Shown: one piece after another, positions 45,687-55,406 of the stretch | How positions within the stretch are numbered: position 1 is the stretch's first letter | How the letters are laid out: every line of letters starts with the position of its first letter | DNA from: Arcticibacter tournemirensis | Lineage (GTDB): Bacteria; Bacteroidota; Bacteroidia; Sphingobacteriales; Sphingobacteriaceae | NCBI RefSeq assembly: GCF_006716645.1 | Contig: NZ_VFPL01000001.1 | Coordinates: 992,001 to 1,056,000, forward strand | Direction of reading: 5' to 3' | Length of the DNA: 64,000 nt | Notes under the pieces: model-generated | Databases searched by the model: none | The model's input: the letters and a program-made list of their open reading frames with translations, nothing else | What the model was told of the DNA's origin: nothing | Position numbers and translations under genes: made by a program

Positions 45687-48600
45687 ATGTTCATGATAAA
45701 AAAACGCGTTTCAGTATTTATAATAGGGTTACTGGTAGGTTGGAGAAGCACAGGGATGGCACAGCAACCGGTATCGCAGCAGCAGGGATGGTGGCATGGT
45801 ATTGAACGTGAGATGCATTACAAGCCAGACGGAGCTGACTTTCTACTGGTAAATGGGAAGAAACGTTTTAACCGTGCCTTGTATGGAACAAATACGGCGT
45901 TCAGGGTTGAAGCTGGAGACCTTCCTGAATTTGCGTTGTACATGCCTGGAATGGGAGGAAATCTGAAATTCGGATTAATCGCTGGAAACACGAGTAAATG
46001 GCTGATCGATGCGAAGGAAATCATAACAAGGTACAGCCCAGGAGAGATGCACTATGATATTAAGGATCCCATTCTTGGAAACGGATCGCTTCACCTTACA
46101 GTACTTGCTCTCTCTGCTGCCGAAGGTATTGTTGTAAAAGTCAACTCAACAGGCATAGCACATAACGTGGAGCTGTTTGCTGCTTTCGGTGGTGCCACAG
46201 GTAGAAAATTTAGCCGCGATGGCGATATAGGGGCTGATCCAGAGTCATCATTTTATTTGAATCCCGACTATTGCAGAGGAAATATCTACACTATAAAGAA
46301 GAACGGGTTTAAGTTAACTTTTGGAGGAGGAAAAGACATCAGGCAATCGGCAGGCGTCTTCCCTTCGGGTATGAAGCTTAAGCTTTCTGCTGCCGACAAA
46401 CAGGCATCGCCCCTGGGACTCTATCTTTCTGTACAGAACGCCTTGCCCCTGGTTTGCGGCAGGATGAATATAAAAGCCGGAAAGGCAACTTATTTTATGG
46501 TGCAGAATGCAGCCGATAAGAAAGCTCCCTCGTATTCAAAGCTTCGCGATCTCTTTAATAAATCCGAACAGGCGCGAATGGCTCTTGTTCAGCGGGTAAA
46601 GGTCAATACTCCTGATCCTTATATCAATACACTGGGAGGAGCGCTGGCAATGGCTGCAGATGCAATATGGGAAGAACCTTCTTATATGCATGGCGCCATA
46701 GCCTGGAGAATGCGCCTGCCTGCCTGGCGTGGACCGTACATCGCCGATCCGCTTGGATGGCACGACCGGGCCCGAACTCATTTCAGTAGCTATGCCAAAT
46801 CGCAGGTGGTGACGCCCGAAAGGGGGCCTGTTGTTCCGGATACGGCCCTGCATCTGGCCCGGCAGCAGGAACAAATGGGCACAGCTATATTTGGCAGCGG
46901 CTATATCTCCCGTAATCCAAATGATAACAGCAAACCGCACCATTACGATATGAATCTGGTGTACATTGACGCATTACTCAATCATTTCAAATGGAACGGC
47001 GATCTAAAATTTATTAAAGAGATGTGGCCGGTGATCAGCCGGCACCTCGACTGGGAAAAACGGAACTTCGATGCCGACGGAGATGGTTTGTATGATGCCT
47101 ATGCTGCCATCTGGGCCAGCGACGCACTTCAATACAGCGGTGGTGGCGTCATGCACAGTTCTGCGTATAATTACCGCGCAAATCGCATGGCAGCAGAGAT
47201 CGCTGCGCTGATCGGCGAAAACCCTGTGCCGTACAAACAGGAGGCCGATAAAATAATAAAAGCTATAAACTCCAGTCTCTGGATGCCCCAAAAAGCTTGG
47301 TATGCCGAGTACAAAGATTTATTGGGAGAGAAGCTTGTTCATCCTTACGGGGGCTTATGGACGGTATATCACACTATCGATTCTAAGGTTTCCGATCCCT
47401 TCCAGGCCTACGGGGCAACCCGTTATGTGGACACAGAAATTCCTCATATCCCCATTAGAGCTAAGGGATTGGAGGAGAATAACCTCTATACACTTTCTAG
47501 CTCTGCCTGGCAGCCTTATACCTGGTCCGTGAATAATGTTGCCTTGGCGGAACTGCTGCATACCTCCCTGGCATACTGGCAAACTGGCCGTATGGACGAT
47601 GCTTTTCGGCTGTGGAAGAGTAGTCTGGTCGAAAGCATGTATCTGAGCTCCAGTCCCGGAGGATTTGAACAACTTTCTTTCTATGATGCTCAACGCGGAG
47701 AGTTATACCGTGATTTTGCTGATCCCATTGGTGTGGCGGGTCGTACCCTGGTTGAAGGTCTCTTCGGTATATTGCCCGATGCGCTGGCTGATACCCTTAC
47801 GCTCCGCCCGGGCTTTCCTGCTTCCTGGGATTTTGCCTCCCTCCAGGTCCCTGATATCTCATTTGAATTTAAAAAATCCGGCGACAAAGACTCGTATACG
47901 ATTGTCACCTCTTTTAAAAAGGCAATGAATTTAAAGATGTTACTCCCAGCCAGAACTGTTGCCGTTCGCTCGGTATCGATAAATGGAGAGAAGGTCAGCT
48001 GGAAGAGCTCCGGTGAGGTCGTGGGAACTCCTCAGCTCGAGATTGCTGCGCCTAAAGCACAGCGTTACCACGTCGAAATTGAGTGGGATGGTGTAGCCCC
48101 GGATAAGCCTAAGGTAAGAGCGCCGGTGTTTGATGCTCCATTTAACGTGTCGTTTTCACAGGCCAGTATCGAAAAGTATTACGACCCGCAGCGTGCATTG
48201 TCAGGGGTTCGGATTGTTGATGGTAATAGCCTCAATGTCGACCGCCTTGCCGGAAGGGATCATGCAACCATCTTTGTTAAGCTAAGGCAAAGGGACTTTA
48301 CCTGGTGGGAGCCAATATCTCTCGACATAAAGCCCGAAGTGGAGTTCACTTTTCTTGCTGATCAGACAACGGCCGGCCTTAGATTCACAGTAACGAATAA
48401 TGAGGGAATCGTAAAAAGAGGAATCCTGCGTGTGAATCAGGGGGTAAGGGATTTTTCTCAAACACTGGAGATTAATAAGGGTGCGTCGGCAGAGATTACC
48501 GTACCGGGAGCTTATACGCTCACGGGGACCAATAAAATACGCTTTGAATATGGTCGTGGTTATTCAGCTGATACTACAATCGTGAACTGGAATGCACGAA

Positions 48601-49334
48601 CCGCTGGTCCCCTTTGGCAGAAAGTGGACTTACAAGCCTATTTTAACGATAAGGTTAGTTCTATTTTTAAGAATAAATACCTTTCGCCGCGACCATCTTC
48701 ACCCACTCTGCAACTGCCATGGCAGGGAATTGGCAACTGGTGTTATCCGCTTACAAGCGCTGAGATAGACGACTCCGGACTTCGGCGTATGGCTTTTGGA
48801 AAAGGACAGGTACAGCTTCCTGTTGGAGTTCCTTTAGCTACTCCCGGCGCAGCGCTGCTTAAGAATATCGTTTTTACGTCCAAATGGGATAACTATCCCG
48901 ATTTCGTGTCCATTCCCTTAAACGGGAGGGCGTCGCATGCTTACTTTATGATGGCCGGCTCTACCAATCCCATGCAAAGCCGGTTCGATAATGGAGAACT
49001 GCTCATTTACTATACAGATAATACATTTGAGCGCCTTGCTTTGAGAAATCCGGAAAACTGGTGGCCTATAGAGCAGGATTATTATGTGGATGGAGCCGCG
49101 TTTACTACAGGAGCCCCGCAACCTTATCGGGTGTATCTTAAAACTGGCACAGTTGGGCGGTATAATACTAATTATGGAACGATCAACGGCTTCACAAACC
49201 GGGCAATTGATGGAGGGGCTGCTACTGTACTCGATCTCCCGCTCAATCCTGCGAAGGAGCTAAAAGAGTTAAGATTGAGAGCCCTTGCAAATGATGTTGT
49301 GATTGGCTTGATGAGTGTGACCTTACAAAGGTGA
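45687..49334 (+). CDS. large secreted DUF4450-like protein with a six-hairpin (alpha/alpha)6 region
   Basis: 1215 residues with a signal peptide (to about 25, STGMAQ). The N-terminal part (about 35-290; WWHGIEREMHYKPDGADFL, PGMGGNLKFG) matches proteins labelled DUF4450. The middle (about 310-700) looks like an (alpha/alpha)6 glycosidase barrel: YDMNLVYIDALLNHFKWNGD, FDADGDGLYDAYAAIWASDA, SYNYRAN-type helices and the typical end VEGLFGILPDALADTLTLRPGFP. The C-terminal 400 residues are beta-rich. Candidate acids are in the DGDGLYDAY and IPHIPIRAKGLEENN regions, but I cannot assign a mechanism. Its position in a pectin locus suggests a glycoside hydrolase acting on a rhamnogalacturonan chain. 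No reaction is established here. Confidence 0.78.
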   Translation: MFMIKKRVSVFIIGLLVGWRSTGMAQQPVSQQQGWWHGIEREMHYKPDGADFLLVNGKKRFNRALYGTNTAFRVEAGDLPEFALYMPGMGGNLKFGLIAGNTSKWLIDAKEIITRYSPGEMHYDIKDPILGNGSLHLTVLALSAAEGIVVKVNSTGIAHNVELFAAFGGATGRKFSRDGDIGADPESSFYLNPDYCRGNIYTIKKNGFKLTFGGGKDIRQSAGVFPSGMKLKLSAADKQASPLGLYLSVQNALPLVCGRMNIKAGKATYFMVQNAADKKAPSYSKLRDLFNKSEQARMALVQRVKVNTPDPYINTLGGALAMAADAIWEEPSYMHGAIAWRMRLPAWRGPYIADPLGWHDRARTHFSSYAKSQVVTPERGPVVPDTALHLARQQEQMGTAIFGSGYISRNPNDNSKPHHYDMNLVYIDALLNHFKWNGDLKFIKEMWPVISRHLDWEKRNFDADGDGLYDAYAAIWASDALQYSGGGVMHSSAYNYRANRMAAEIAALIGENPVPYKQEADKIIKAINSSLWMPQKAWYAEYKDLLGEKLVHPYGGLWTVYHTIDSKVSDPFQAYGATRYVDTEIPHIPIRAKGLEENNLYTLSSSAWQPYTWSVNNVALAELLHTSLAYWQTGRMDDAFRLWKSSLVESMYLSSSPGGFEQLSFYDAQRGELYRDFADPIGVAGRTLVEGLFGILPDALADTLTLRPGFPASWDFASLQVPDISFEFKKSGDKDSYTIVTSFKKAMNLKMLLPARTVAVRSVSINGEKVSWKSSGEVVGTPQLEIAAPKAQRYHVEIEWDGVAPDKPKVRAPVFDAPFNVSFSQASIEKYYDPQRALSGVRIVDGNSLNVDRLAGRDHATIFVKLRQRDFTWWEPISLDIKPEVEFTFLADQTTAGLRFTVTNNEGIVKRGILRVNQGVRDFSQTLEINKGASAEITVPGAYTLTGTNKIRFEYGRGYSADTTIVNWNARTAGPLWQKVDLQAYFNDKVSSIFKNKYLSPRPSSPTLQLPWQGIGNWCYPLTSAEIDDSGLRRMAFGKGQVQLPVGVPLATPGAALLKNIVFTSKWDNYPDFVSIPLNGRASHAYFMMAGSTNPMQSRFDNGELLIYYTDNTFERLALRNPENWWPIEQDYYVDGAAFTTGAPQPYRVYLKTGTVGRYNTNYGTINGFTNRAIDGGAATVLDLPLNPAKELKELRLRALANDVVIGLMSVTLQR

Positions 49335-49430
49335 GCGTGTAAAGTTATAACGATCAGTATTGGCAGCAGGATACAACAGGATGGAAATAGATCAAAATCC
49401 TGTTAATTTAGACTCATAAAACCAATTATA

Positions 49431-50834
49431 ATGGACGCCATTAGCTGCCGGTTGCCTTACTTGTTGAAGACCCAGGTACATATACCATACCTTGTCTTCA
49501 GGCAGAAAAGTTGGGCTGTATTAAGCGTTGTTCTGATGACATTGCTCTATCTCCCTTCAGTTTCGGCTCAGGTTACTTCTTTTAAGTTTGATTTTGGAAA
49601 CGGTAAAACAGCAAAGGGATATAAGCAGGTAATTTCTGAAATGCAGTACACTGCTGAAAGAGGGTATGGCTTTCTCCCTGGCGCCAGCCTGAAAGCTTCG
49701 GACCACCGGGGTAAAGATCCTTTAACTACCGACTTTATTAGCAGCGAAAAACCTTTCTTTTTCTCGGTGAGAGTACCCGAAGGAAATTATAATGTGACCG
49801 TCACTATGGGTGATGAAAAAGGATCGTCTGTTCAGACGATCCGGGTAGAGAACCGGCGGCTGATGGTGGAAAACACACTTACCCGAAACGGAAAGATTAC
49901 TAAAAAGACCTTTACAGTTCATGTCCGTACTCCTGATATCGCCGGTAGCGGTGAGCGGGTAAGGCTCAAACCACGGGAATCAGGCTATTTTCATTGGGAT
50001 GATCAGCTTACCATTGAGTTTAACGGAAAAGAACCTAAAATTTGCGGTGTTGAAATAGAGAGGACAGATAAGTCGGTAAGTGTTTTCCTCGCGGGGAACT
50101 CGACAGTGGTAGACCAGGCTGATGAACCTTATGCCGCCTGGGGGCAAATGATCCCCGTATTCTTTCAGCCGGGGAAAGTCGTAATCGCCAACTATGCCGA
50201 GTCGGGTGAAACTCTTAAAGCATTCAGGGCTGAAAGAAGGCTAGCGAAAATATTAAGCCTGATCAAAGCAGGAGATTATCTTTTTATTGAATTTGTTCAT
50301 AATGACCAGAAGCCGGGAGGAAATCACCTGGATCCTTTTACTACCTATAAGGAAACAATTAACGAATATATCCAGGCAGCACGTCAAAAGGGAGCTTTTC
50401 CTGTTTTAATTACTTCTATGCATCGCCGGAACTTTGATGAAAATGGGAAAATCATAAACACGCTTGGCGATTATCCTGAGGCAATGCGGCAGTTAGGCAA
50501 ACAAGAAAACGTCCCGGTTATAGATCTCAACGCCATGAGCAAACAGCTATACGAAGCCTGGGGGCCTGAGGCGTCATTGAAAGCGTTTGTCCATTTCCCT
50601 GCAAATACGTTCCCCGGACAAATCCAAAAGCTGGAGGATAATACTCACTTTACACCTTACGGCGCTTATGAACTGGCAAAATGTATGGTCGAAGGGATAA
50701 AGAAAGAAGTCCCTGGTTTAGCTAAATACCTTCGGAGCACTTCGACTTTCAACCCATCAATGCCTGATCCTGTGGATCAATGGGACTGGCCCCTGAGTCC
50801 GAAGGTGTCTGTAGCCAAACCAGACGGAAATTGA
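49431..50834 (+). CDS. rhamnogalacturonan acetylesterase (SGNH hydrolase, CE12-like)
   Basis: 467 residues. A hydrophobic signal segment (about 27-46, ending VSAQ) is preceded by an unusually long N-terminal tail, so the start may be later than annotated. A beta-sandwich domain (about 50-215, FKFDFGNGKTAKGY) precedes the SGNH domain. Its four blocks are LAGNSTVVDQ (nucleophile Ser), NYAESGET (Gly), EFVHND (Asn) and DNTHFTPYG (Asp and His). It removes acetyl esters from galacturonate in rhamnogalacturonan so that other enzymes can act. The sulfatase gene follows after 15 bases. Confidence 0.92.
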   Translation: MDAISCRLPYLLKTQVHIPYLVFRQKSWAVLSVVLMTLLYLPSVSAQVTSFKFDFGNGKTAKGYKQVISEMQYTAERGYGFLPGASLKASDHRGKDPLTTDFISSEKPFFFSVRVPEGNYNVTVTMGDEKGSSVQTIRVENRRLMVENTLTRNGKITKKTFTVHVRTPDIAGSGERVRLKPRESGYFHWDDQLTIEFNGKEPKICGVEIERTDKSVSVFLAGNSTVVDQADEPYAAWGQMIPVFFQPGKVVIANYAESGETLKAFRAERRLAKILSLIKAGDYLFIEFVHNDQKPGGNHLDPFTTYKETINEYIQAARQKGAFPVLITSMHRRNFDENGKIINTLGDYPEAMRQLGKQENVPVIDLNAMSKQLYEAWGPEASLKAFVHFPANTFPGQIQKLEDNTHFTPYGAYELAKCMVEGIKKEVPGLAKYLRSTSTFNPSMPDPVDQWDWPLSPKVSVAKPDGN

Positions 50835-50849
50835 TTTAAGAGCTTTATT

Positions 50850-52460
50850 ATGCGAAGGAGATATATTACAGCTATTCTTACCCTTACATGCTTTTCTTTT
50901 TCGGGCTATCCGCAAACAAAGAAGCGGCCTAATATCATAATCATTCTGGCAGACGATATGGGCTATTCTGATATAGGTTGCTTTGGATCGGAGATTCAAA
51001 CCCCTAATCTGGATGACCTGGCAAGGAACGGACTGAAGATGACGAATTTCTATAATGCTTCACGTTGTTGTCCCAGCAGGGCGTCCCTTCTTACTGGACT
51101 GTTCCAGCATCAGGCAGGTGTGGGAGATATGATGAATACGCGTCCGCAGTCAGCTTACCAGGGTTATCTGAATAATAACTGCGTAACGATTGCCGAAGCG
51201 CTGAAACGTGCTGGTTATAATGCTTTTATGACTGGGAAATGGCATGTTGGTCAGGCCCCCGAGCACTGGCCGTTAAAGCGCGGTTTCGATCGCTATTACG
51301 GATTGATAGATGGCGCCGCCAGTTATTTCGGACTTTATCCTTACCGGCCTAACCAAAAGTTAACTATAGCACTCGGCGATAAGCCTGTCACTCCGGGCGA
51401 GAATTATTATTCTACAAATGCTTATACCGATTATGCAATTAAGTTTATAGAAGAGAGCGAACCATCAGGTAAACCATTTTTTCTTTATCTGGCTTACCAG
51501 GCCCCGCACTGGCCCCTTCATGCCTTGCCTGAAGATATTGCCAGATATCGGGGTGAATATAAAGAAGGTTGGGATAAGCTTCGCGAAGCGCGGTTTAAAA
51601 AGATGAAGCAGTTGGGCATTCTGGATAAGAATTGTGAGTTGTCGCCCCGGGATAAACAGGTAAGCGATTGGGAAAGTTTGAGTCAGGAAGAAAAAGAAAG
51701 CTGGGAAGAGAAGATGGCGGTATATGCTGCGATGATTGACAGGATGGATCAGAATATTGGCAGGATAAAAAGTAAGCTGAAGGAGTTGGGGGAAGACCAA
51801 AATACAGTAATTATATTCCTGTCCGACAATGGAGGAAGCAACGAGTCTATAAGAGGCAATGGATTTCTTCCGGACATCATTGAAGCGGCGAAGAAACCGG
51901 CCAGCGACCCTGCGTCTTTTACGTCTTACGGATTCGCAGGAGCGAACCTAAGTAATACTCCGTTCCGCCTGTTTAAACACTGGGAATATGAAGGAGGGAC
52001 GGCCACACCCTTTATTGCATGGGCCCCTTCGGTAATTAAAAAGGGAAATGTTAGCAGTCAGCCGGCCCATATTATTGATATCATGCCGACCTGCCTCGAT
52101 CTTGCCGGTGCGAAGTATCCGAAAGCATATAAAGGAAATACTATTAAACCCACTGAAGGACTTAGTCTTATTCCCCTTTTTAATGGAAAGGAATGGAAGG
52201 GCCACGATGCTTTATATTTTGAGCATGAAGGAAACAAAGCCGTAAGGCATGGCGACTGGAAAATTGTTTCTGAGTTTCCGGAGAATAAATGGCGCTTATA
52301 TAATCTAAAAGCAGATCGTTCTGAGTTGGTTGATTTAAGCGATAAGCATAAGGCCAAAGTAAAGGAGCTAGCTTCCTTATATGAATCATGGGCTAAGAGA
52401 GCAGAAGTAATTCCCTTCGAAGAGTTGAATAGCAACAGGGGAGACAAGTTTCAAAACTGA
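50850..52460 (+). CDS. secreted arylsulfatase (formylglycine, Cys type)
   Basis: 536 residues with a short signal-like start. The alkaline-phosphatase-superfamily fold has metal ligands in IILADDMGYSD (Asp35-Asp36) and the sulfatase signature NASRCCPSRASLLTG, where Cys73 would become formylglycine; the signature C-x-P-S-R is intact. GKWHVG and FLSDNGGSNE give further active-site residues. It needs an anSME or SUMF-type maturase, not encoded in this window. A sulfatase is unexpected for ordinary pectin and suggests a sulfated substrate. Confidence 0.93.
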   Translation: MRRRYITAILTLTCFSFSGYPQTKKRPNIIIILADDMGYSDIGCFGSEIQTPNLDDLARNGLKMTNFYNASRCCPSRASLLTGLFQHQAGVGDMMNTRPQSAYQGYLNNNCVTIAEALKRAGYNAFMTGKWHVGQAPEHWPLKRGFDRYYGLIDGAASYFGLYPYRPNQKLTIALGDKPVTPGENYYSTNAYTDYAIKFIEESEPSGKPFFLYLAYQAPHWPLHALPEDIARYRGEYKEGWDKLREARFKKMKQLGILDKNCELSPRDKQVSDWESLSQEEKESWEEKMAVYAAMIDRMDQNIGRIKSKLKELGEDQNTVIIFLSDNGGSNESIRGNGFLPDIIEAAKKPASDPASFTSYGFAGANLSNTPFRLFKHWEYEGGTATPFIAWAPSVIKKGNVSSQPAHIIDIMPTCLDLAGAKYPKAYKGNTIKPTEGLSLIPLFNGKEWKGHDALYFEHEGNKAVRHGDWKIVSEFPENKWRLYNLKADRSELVDLSDKHKAKVKELASLYESWAKRAEVIPFEELNSNRGDKFQN

Positions 52461-52534
52461 AAAAAACATATAGCCCTTTAGTAGGAGCGATTACTGAAAT
52501 AAATCATTTTAAGCCATCGATTAACATTAAAAAC

Positions 52535-55402
52535 ATGAATATAAAACGTACGCTTTTCTTACTTATAGTACTCCTGGGAACTGGCATTGCTGCGCGGGCA
52601 CAAAAAGGGATATCCAAAGAAGTACAATATCTCTCGGGAACGGACAACCGAAACACCGTTACCTGGGACTTCTGGTGTACCGGGGGAAGAAAAAGCGGAA
52701 GCTGGGCTACTATCCAGGTACCCTCACATTGGGAACAACAGGGCTTTGGCGCTTATAATTATGGCCGGGACTATGTGACTTATGGAAAGAATTTCCGCTT
52801 TGCTGATGAAAAGGGTATTTATAAATATGGATTTTCCGTACCTCGAAGCTGGGAGGAAAAGGATGTTTATATCGTATTTGAAGGGTCAATGACCGACACA
52901 GAGGTTAAGATTAATGGCAAGCTTGCAGGGCCCGTACACCAGGGGTCTTTCTACCAGTTTAAATACAATATCAACGACAAGCTCAAATTCGGCGGCGTGA
53001 ATCAGCTTGAGGTGCTGGTTAGTAAGATGTCTGCTGATGCTTCTGTGAATAATGCGGAACGACTGGCGGATTACTGGATATTTGGGGGGATCTTCCGGCC
53101 GGTGTATCTCGAAGCCCTGCCTAAGGAACATATCGGCTGGACTGCCATCGACGCTAAAGCCGATGGCTCGTTTAATATGAACGTATACCTTAAGAATGTT
53201 GCAGCGGGTAGGGAAATCATAGCGGAGATTGTTGATTCAAAGGGAAATATAGCCGGGACAGCAAAGGCTATGACTCGCGGAAACGATTCCCTCGTTAATT
53301 TGAAAACTAAAATAAAGAACCCGCTTTTATGGACCGCCGAAACGCCGAACCTTTACAAGGCGGTAATCTATATAAAAGAATCCGGCAATCCGGTGTATCA
53401 GACTTCAGAGATATTCGGATTCAGAACAATTGAAGTTAGACGGCAGGATGGCATCTACGTGAACGGGACAAAAATAAAAATGAAAGGAGTTAACCGTCAT
53501 GTTTGGTGGCCTGAAACCGGGAGAGCAGTAAACTCTGAGATAGATCTCAATGATGTGAAACTGATGAAGGAAATGAATATGAATGCCGTTCGGTGTTCGC
53601 ATTACCCGCCCGACAAGAGCTTTCTCAATATCTGTGACTCACTGGGCCTTTATGTGCTTGATGAGCTTGCCGGATGGCAAAAGGCGTACGGTACAAAAGC
53701 CGGAGCTCCGCTGGTAAGAGAAATGGTGATCCGGGATGTCAATCATCCTTCAATCATTTTCTGGAGCAACGGGAATGAAGGGGGACATAATTTCGACCTC
53801 GACGACGATTATGGACTTTATGATCTTTCTAGAAGGCCCGTTATTCATGCCCACCATAAGCCGGGGAATGCCTTTAGGGGGATAGATTGTAATCATTACG
53901 AAGATTATTACAGCAGCCGAAGTATACTGGCTGATACGAATATTTATATGCCTACCGAATTCCTGCACTCCCAGGATGACGGTGGCGGAGGCGCCTCGCT
54001 GGCTGATTTCTGGGAACTTCATTGGAATTCGAAAAAAGGCGCTGGTGGCTTTATCTGGGCATTGGTGGATGAGGGGATTGTTCGTACCGACCTGAATGGG
54101 ATGATTGATGTGAATGGTGTAAATGCACCGGACGGGCTGGTAGGACCGCATCGCCAGAAGGAGGGAAGTGTAAACGCTATCCGCGAGATTTATTCGCCGG
54201 TAAAGATCACTATGAAAGAGTTGCCTGCAAACTTCAAAGGCGAGATCATACTAGAGAACCGCTATCATTTTACGAACCTAAACCAATGCACATTCAAATG
54301 GGAACTCGTAAATTTTAAAAAACCTGCTGACTTCTATACTGATTATACTGTTTTAAAGGAAGGAGATGCTAAAGCGCCTTCAGTAGCTCCTGTTGGAAAA
54401 GGTGTTTTAAAGTTAAACCTTCCTTCCAACTGGAGAGAGTTTGATGGCCTTACCCTGGCAGCTTATGATCCGTTTAAAAATCAGGTCTATAAATGGACAT
54501 GGAAGGTTAAAAGCAATGTAACTTTGCTGGATAGTCTGGTGCTCACTAAAAGCACTGATCCGGTAAACGTTACAGAAACTGATAGCACTGTTACGCTTAA
54601 GGCAAGCGGCATTGCAGTAACTTTCAGTAAAAAGACGGGTCGATTAGCGGGTTTGGCGAACGACTACAGCGCCAGGTTGTCGTTTTCAAACGGGCCGGTA
54701 CTCGTAAGTGGTAATGCGGTATTCACCGGGTTAAAGCATTATAAAGAGAACGATGCTTATGTTGTGGAGGCTTCCTATAGCGGCGACATGAAATCAGTAC
54801 GATGGAAAATGTATGGCAGTGGGTGGCTTGAGATGGCTTATGAATACAGCCTGGAAGGAACTTACCCTTTCGCCGGCGTAAGCTTCAGCTATCCTGAAAA
54901 CTATATTTTGGGTGCTAAGTGGCTGGGAAAAGGACCTTACAGAGTGTGGAAGAACCGGCCGCAGGGAGTAACCTATAACGTATGGCAGAACCGAAATAAT
55001 AATAGCCAAACTGGCAGCGCTCCCTGGGCTTACCCGGAGTTTAAAGGATATTATGCAGATATCACCTGGATGGAGATAAACACTGTGGAAGGCAAATTTA
55101 CAGTGGCCAGTAAAGATAAAGACTTGTTTGTAAGACTATTCGATTTTTACGCATTGTCTGGTCCAAAACCGCACCCCTCACTCCCGGCGGGCGATATTTC
55201 TTTCCTGGATGCGATTCCTCCCATTGGAACTAAATTAGCGCTAAACATCAGCGCCAACACATCAAGGCTTGGCCCTGAAAGCGAAATGAACAAGCTAAGT
55301 GGCATAACAAAAAGAACCCTTTATTTCTATTTCGGACTGCCGAAACATTCGATGGAGAATAAACAGTTTGTTATGCCAAAGGAAAATATATTGACAGATT
55401 AA
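52535..55402 (+). CDS. GH2 glycoside hydrolase, beta-galactosidase-like
   Basis: 955 residues with a signal peptide (to about 22, IAARAQ). Order: sugar-binding beta-sandwich (about 50-215), immunoglobulin-like domain, TIM barrel (about 305-570), then a C-terminal beta domain as in large LacZ enzymes. The acid/base is Glu415 in WSNGNEGGHNF and the nucleophile Glu475 in MPTEFLHSQ. MKGVNRHVWWPETGR is the usual barrel entrance. Beta-galactosidase action on galactan side chains fits the locus; beta-glucuronidase or another GH2 activity remains possible. It converges on the antisense GH43 gene 4 bases later. Confidence 0.92.
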   Translation: MNIKRTLFLLIVLLGTGIAARAQKGISKEVQYLSGTDNRNTVTWDFWCTGGRKSGSWATIQVPSHWEQQGFGAYNYGRDYVTYGKNFRFADEKGIYKYGFSVPRSWEEKDVYIVFEGSMTDTEVKINGKLAGPVHQGSFYQFKYNINDKLKFGGVNQLEVLVSKMSADASVNNAERLADYWIFGGIFRPVYLEALPKEHIGWTAIDAKADGSFNMNVYLKNVAAGREIIAEIVDSKGNIAGTAKAMTRGNDSLVNLKTKIKNPLLWTAETPNLYKAVIYIKESGNPVYQTSEIFGFRTIEVRRQDGIYVNGTKIKMKGVNRHVWWPETGRAVNSEIDLNDVKLMKEMNMNAVRCSHYPPDKSFLNICDSLGLYVLDELAGWQKAYGTKAGAPLVREMVIRDVNHPSIIFWSNGNEGGHNFDLDDDYGLYDLSRRPVIHAHHKPGNAFRGIDCNHYEDYYSSRSILADTNIYMPTEFLHSQDDGGGGASLADFWELHWNSKKGAGGFIWALVDEGIVRTDLNGMIDVNGVNAPDGLVGPHRQKEGSVNAIREIYSPVKITMKELPANFKGEIILENRYHFTNLNQCTFKWELVNFKKPADFYTDYTVLKEGDAKAPSVAPVGKGVLKLNLPSNWREFDGLTLAAYDPFKNQVYKWTWKVKSNVTLLDSLVLTKSTDPVNVTETDSTVTLKASGIAVTFSKKTGRLAGLANDYSARLSFSNGPVLVSGNAVFTGLKHYKENDAYVVEASYSGDMKSVRWKMYGSGWLEMAYEYSLEGTYPFAGVSFSYPENYILGAKWLGKGPYRVWKNRPQGVTYNVWQNRNNNSQTGSAPWAYPEFKGYYADITWMEINTVEGKFTVASKDKDLFVRLFDFYALSGPKPHPSLPAGDISFLDAIPPIGTKLALNISANTSRLGPESEMNKLSGITKRTLYFYFGLPKHSMENKQFVMPKENILTD

Positions 55403-55406
55403 ACGG

